Program-made: the position numbers and the translations under genes
Shown: in pieces, positions 6,196 to 7,825 of the stretch
Layout of the letters: each line of letters begins with the position of its first letter
Numbering within the stretch: the stretch's first letter is position 1
The notes under the pieces: generated by a model
Told to the model about the DNA's origin: nothing
Seen by the model: the letters and a program-made list of their open reading frames with translations, nothing else
Databases searched by the model: none
Origin: an uncultured Clostridia bacterium
GTDB taxonomy: Bacteria; Bacillota; Clostridia; Oscillospirales; Oscillospiraceae
Direction: 5' to 3'
Assembly (NCBI GenBank): GCA_945910975.1
Contig: CAMDZY010000079.1
Location: 1-7,825, forward strand
Length of the DNA: 7,825 bases

Positions 6196-6996
6196 ATGGA
6201 GGAACCGAAATATCATCTTGAGGGCGTGGTAAAATCCCGCGCAGAGTCGTTGGAAGATTTTGACGGCCCGCTGGATGTTATTTTACTGCTCCTTTCTAAA
6301 AATAAAATAGCGATACAGGATATCTCCATTGCTTCCATTTTGGAGCAATATTTGGCTTATCTTGACGAAATGAAGCGGATGGATATGGAAATCGCATCGG
6401 AATTTATCGCGATGGCATCGCATTTGATGTACATCAAGTCCAAGCTGCTGCTCTCCGAGGCGGAGAAACAGGAAGCCATGTCGGAGATGGAATTGCTGAT
6501 CCGCTCTTTGGAGGAGCGCCAGCGAAAGGATGCCTATGAGCATATGAAGGCTGCCTTTGCGTTTTTGGAGCAGCGCAACGAAATCGGCATCAACCTGTTT
6601 ATCAAGCCGCCGGAGCCGTATCAGGTGGATAAAACCTACAAATACCGGCATGATAAGCAGGATTTGTACAACGCTTTTCTTGCTATCGCCGATCGCTCTG
6701 AACGGCAGATGCCTCCTCCCATCGCAAATTTTGAGGGCATCGTTGGCGCGGAGCCTTATCCTGTCACAACCAAGGCGGCGGAGGTCTTGAAACTGCTGCT
6801 GATGCGTGGATTTTCCAAATTTCAGCGGCTGTTTGAGGGCAATCAAAGCCGCAGCGAGATCGTGGCAACATTTTTGGCTGTATTGGAGTTGTGCAAGCTG
6901 AAATCTGTTTCCGCTGAGGAGGACGAGAACGGCGATTTTGTGATCACATTCTTGCAAATGCCGGAGGATCAGGAGGTATCGGATGGAACAAACTGA
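6196..6996 (+). CDS. scpA: Segregation and condensation protein A (kleisin ScpA)
   Basis: ScpA is the bacterial kleisin: it bridges the two heads of the SMC dimer and binds ScpB, forming the condensin complex needed for chromosome compaction and segregation. From ATG 6196 it is 266 residues. The N-terminal SMC-neck-binding region has the family signature FDGPLDVILLLL (22-33), then QDISIASILEQYLAYLD and the helix ASEFIAMASHLMYIKSKLLLS. The charged middle (about 90-135) is the linker that carries the ScpB-binding part. The C-terminal winged-helix domain (about 190-255) binds the SMC cap. The ATG at 6187 would add three residues but abuts the Shine-Dalgarno. The last 14 bases overlap the start of scpB, a classic sign of coupled synthesis of partners that act in fixed ratio. 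smc itself is not in the window. Confidence 0.95.
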   Translation: MEEPKYHLEGVVKSRAESLEDFDGPLDVILLLLSKNKIAIQDISIASILEQYLAYLDEMKRMDMEIASEFIAMASHLMYIKSKLLLSEAEKQEAMSEMELLIRSLEERQRKDAYEHMKAAFAFLEQRNEIGINLFIKPPEPYQVDKTYKYRHDKQDLYNAFLAIADRSERQMPPPIANFEGIVGAEPYPVTTKAAEVLKLLLMRGFSKFQRLFEGNQSRSEIVATFLAVLELCKLKSVSAEEDENGDFVITFLQMPEDQEVSDGTN

Positions 6997-7588
6997 AATG
7001 ATGCGCGTGATTGAGGGCGTTTTGTTTGCGTCCGGGGAGCCTGTCCCGGTGGAGCGGCTTTGCCTTTGCCTGGAGTGTGATGCTGACGAGGTTCACGCAG
7101 CGGCAAAGGCGCTGGCGGACGAGTTGTCCTTTGCACGCCGCGGTGTGCGGGTGATTCGGCTGGAAAATGCCTATCAGATGTGCTCTGCCGGGGATTTGAG
7201 CGCCTATATCACGAAAGCGCTGGAAACGCGCAAGCCGCCAAAGCTGTCGTCCTCTCAGCTGGAAACGCTGACGATTATTGCTTACTACCAACCGGCGACA
7301 AAGGCCTATGTGGAGCAGCTGCGCGGTGTGGACAGCTCTTATTCCATCGGCGCGCTGATCACCAAAAAGCTGATTGAGGAATGCGGCAAGCTCAATGTAC
7401 CCGGCCGACCCAATCTTTACCGCACGACACCGGATTTTCTGCGCACCTTTGGACTTCGCTCACTGGACGATTTGCCTGTGATTGAAAAGGTGCAGTTTGG
7501 CAAACGGGAGCAACTGGAGCAGCAGGTGATGCAGCAACAACAGGCGCAGCCGACCGAGACGGAAGACGGACAGCAGGTGATGCTGTGA
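6983..7588 (+). CDS. scpB: Segregation and condensation protein B (ScpB)
   Basis: ScpB forms a dimer of tandem winged-helix proteins that wraps the ScpA linker and regulates SMC head engagement. The product is 201 residues. The first winged helix starts with IEGVLFASGEPV. The second holds LETLTIIAYYQP (93-104), RGVDSS (114-119) and VPGRPNLYRTTPDFL (139-153), all family signatures. The ATG at 6983 has an AGGAGG Shine-Dalgarno (6971-6976) inside scpA. The N-terminal wing carries a small cysteine cluster, RLCLCLEC (Cys27, Cys29, Cys32), which I do not recognise as family-wide. The last 25 residues are a Gln-rich, probably disordered tail (EQQVMQQQQAQP), where homologues vary. Its TGA stop overlaps the GTG start of the next gene. 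Confidence 0.96.
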   Translation: MEQTEMMRVIEGVLFASGEPVPVERLCLCLECDADEVHAAAKALADELSFARRGVRVIRLENAYQMCSAGDLSAYITKALETRKPPKLSSSQLETLTIIAYYQPATKAYVEQLRGVDSSYSIGALITKKLIEECGKLNVPGRPNLYRTTPDFLRTFGLRSLDDLPVIEKVQFGKREQLEQQVMQQQQAQPTETEDGQQVML

Positions 7589-7825
7589 TTTGGCTGTGGA
7601 TATTGCTGGCGCTGCTGGTGCTGTTTCTGATGCCGGCGTGGCTGTATGTCGATTATGCAGATGAAACGACGTATCTGCGGGTTGGCTTTTGCGGCATTCG
7701 CGTCACAGTGCTGCCAAAACGAAAAAAGCGCAGAAAAAAAAAGAACGCGATGCTTCCCCGCACGCAGAAAAAGCGGACGATTCAGTCGGTGTATGCATCG
7801 GCCAAACGCTATTTTCCGCTTGTGA
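7585..7825 (+). CDS. DUF2953-like membrane-anchored protein, N-terminal part (3' end outside window)
   Basis: An open frame begins at GTG 7585, overlapping the scpB TGA as GTGA. It has a Shine-Dalgarno-like AGGTGA at 7575-7580 and runs 80 codons to the window edge. The product starts with a strong membrane helix (WLWILLALLVLFLMPAWLY). A short beta-rich stretch follows (TTYLRVGFCGIRVTVLP), then a very basic run (KRKKRRKKKN, about residues 45-54). This layout and the position just after scpB match the DUF2953 proteins of sporulating clostridia, which are often followed by a GerW/YtfJ-type spore protein gene. That neighbour lies outside the window, so the family call rests on layout and synteny. 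No function is known to me. An A9 tract (7734-7742) lies in the basic run. Confidence 0.6.
   Translation, partial: MIWLWILLALLVLFLMPAWLYVDYADETTYLRVGFCGIRVTVLPKRKKRRKKKNAMLPRTQKKRTIQSVYASAKRYFPLV

Noticed and set aside
1..7825. CRISPR arrays, tRNA or rRNA genes, insertion sequences, intrinsic terminators
   Set aside because: Coding sequence fills nearly the whole window, no spaced direct repeats or terminal inverted repeats were seen, and no GC-rich stem is followed by a T-run on the + strand.

Overview
The window is a gene-dense, co-directional (+ strand) housekeeping segment of a low-to-medium GC Gram-positive genome. It is most likely a clostridial Firmicute of the Oscillospiraceae/Butyricicoccaceae type. 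This rests on the order tig-clpP-clpX-lonA-engB, a site-2 protease followed by scpA-scpB, a DUF2953-like gene after scpB, strong AAGGAGG-type ribosome binding sites and a roughly balanced base composition. The taxon is inferred from gene order and protein flavour, not from a search.

Positions 1-4833 form a proteostasis block. It holds the C-terminal end of trigger factor (ribosome-bound chaperone), the ClpP peptidase with its complete Ser-His-Asp triad, the ClpX unfoldase that feeds ClpP, and the ATP-dependent protease LonA. Trigger factor meets nascent chains, and ClpXP and Lon remove failed, tagged or regulatory proteins. The sporulation-type lonB found between clpX and lonA in many Bacilli and Clostridia is absent. 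A 153-base gap lies there instead, with a consensus -10 hexamer and two hairpins, so lon may have its own promoter.

Positions 4843-7588 carry the ribosome-assembly GTPase EngB (YsxC/YihA), a polytopic M50 site-2 protease, and the condensin partners ScpA and ScpB. They are spaced by 6-15 bases or overlap, which implies one translationally coupled transcript. From position 7585 a membrane-anchored DUF2953-like protein begins and runs off the window. I see no intrinsic terminator anywhere.

No wholly new system is visible; the proteins are standard families with intact catalytic residues. The point most worth checking is clpX. The conserved N-terminal zinc-binding domain is fully encoded and has a near-perfect Shine-Dalgarno, but there is no ATG, GTG or TTG where it should start. 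The codon at the expected place is ACG (1027), next to an ATT (1024). The first in-frame ATG (1090) would delete half of the zinc site. clpP and clpX also share a reading frame with only the clpP TAA between them. Lesser points are the structured lon leader, a hairpin in the non-conserved tail of lon, and an A9 slippery tract in the last gene.
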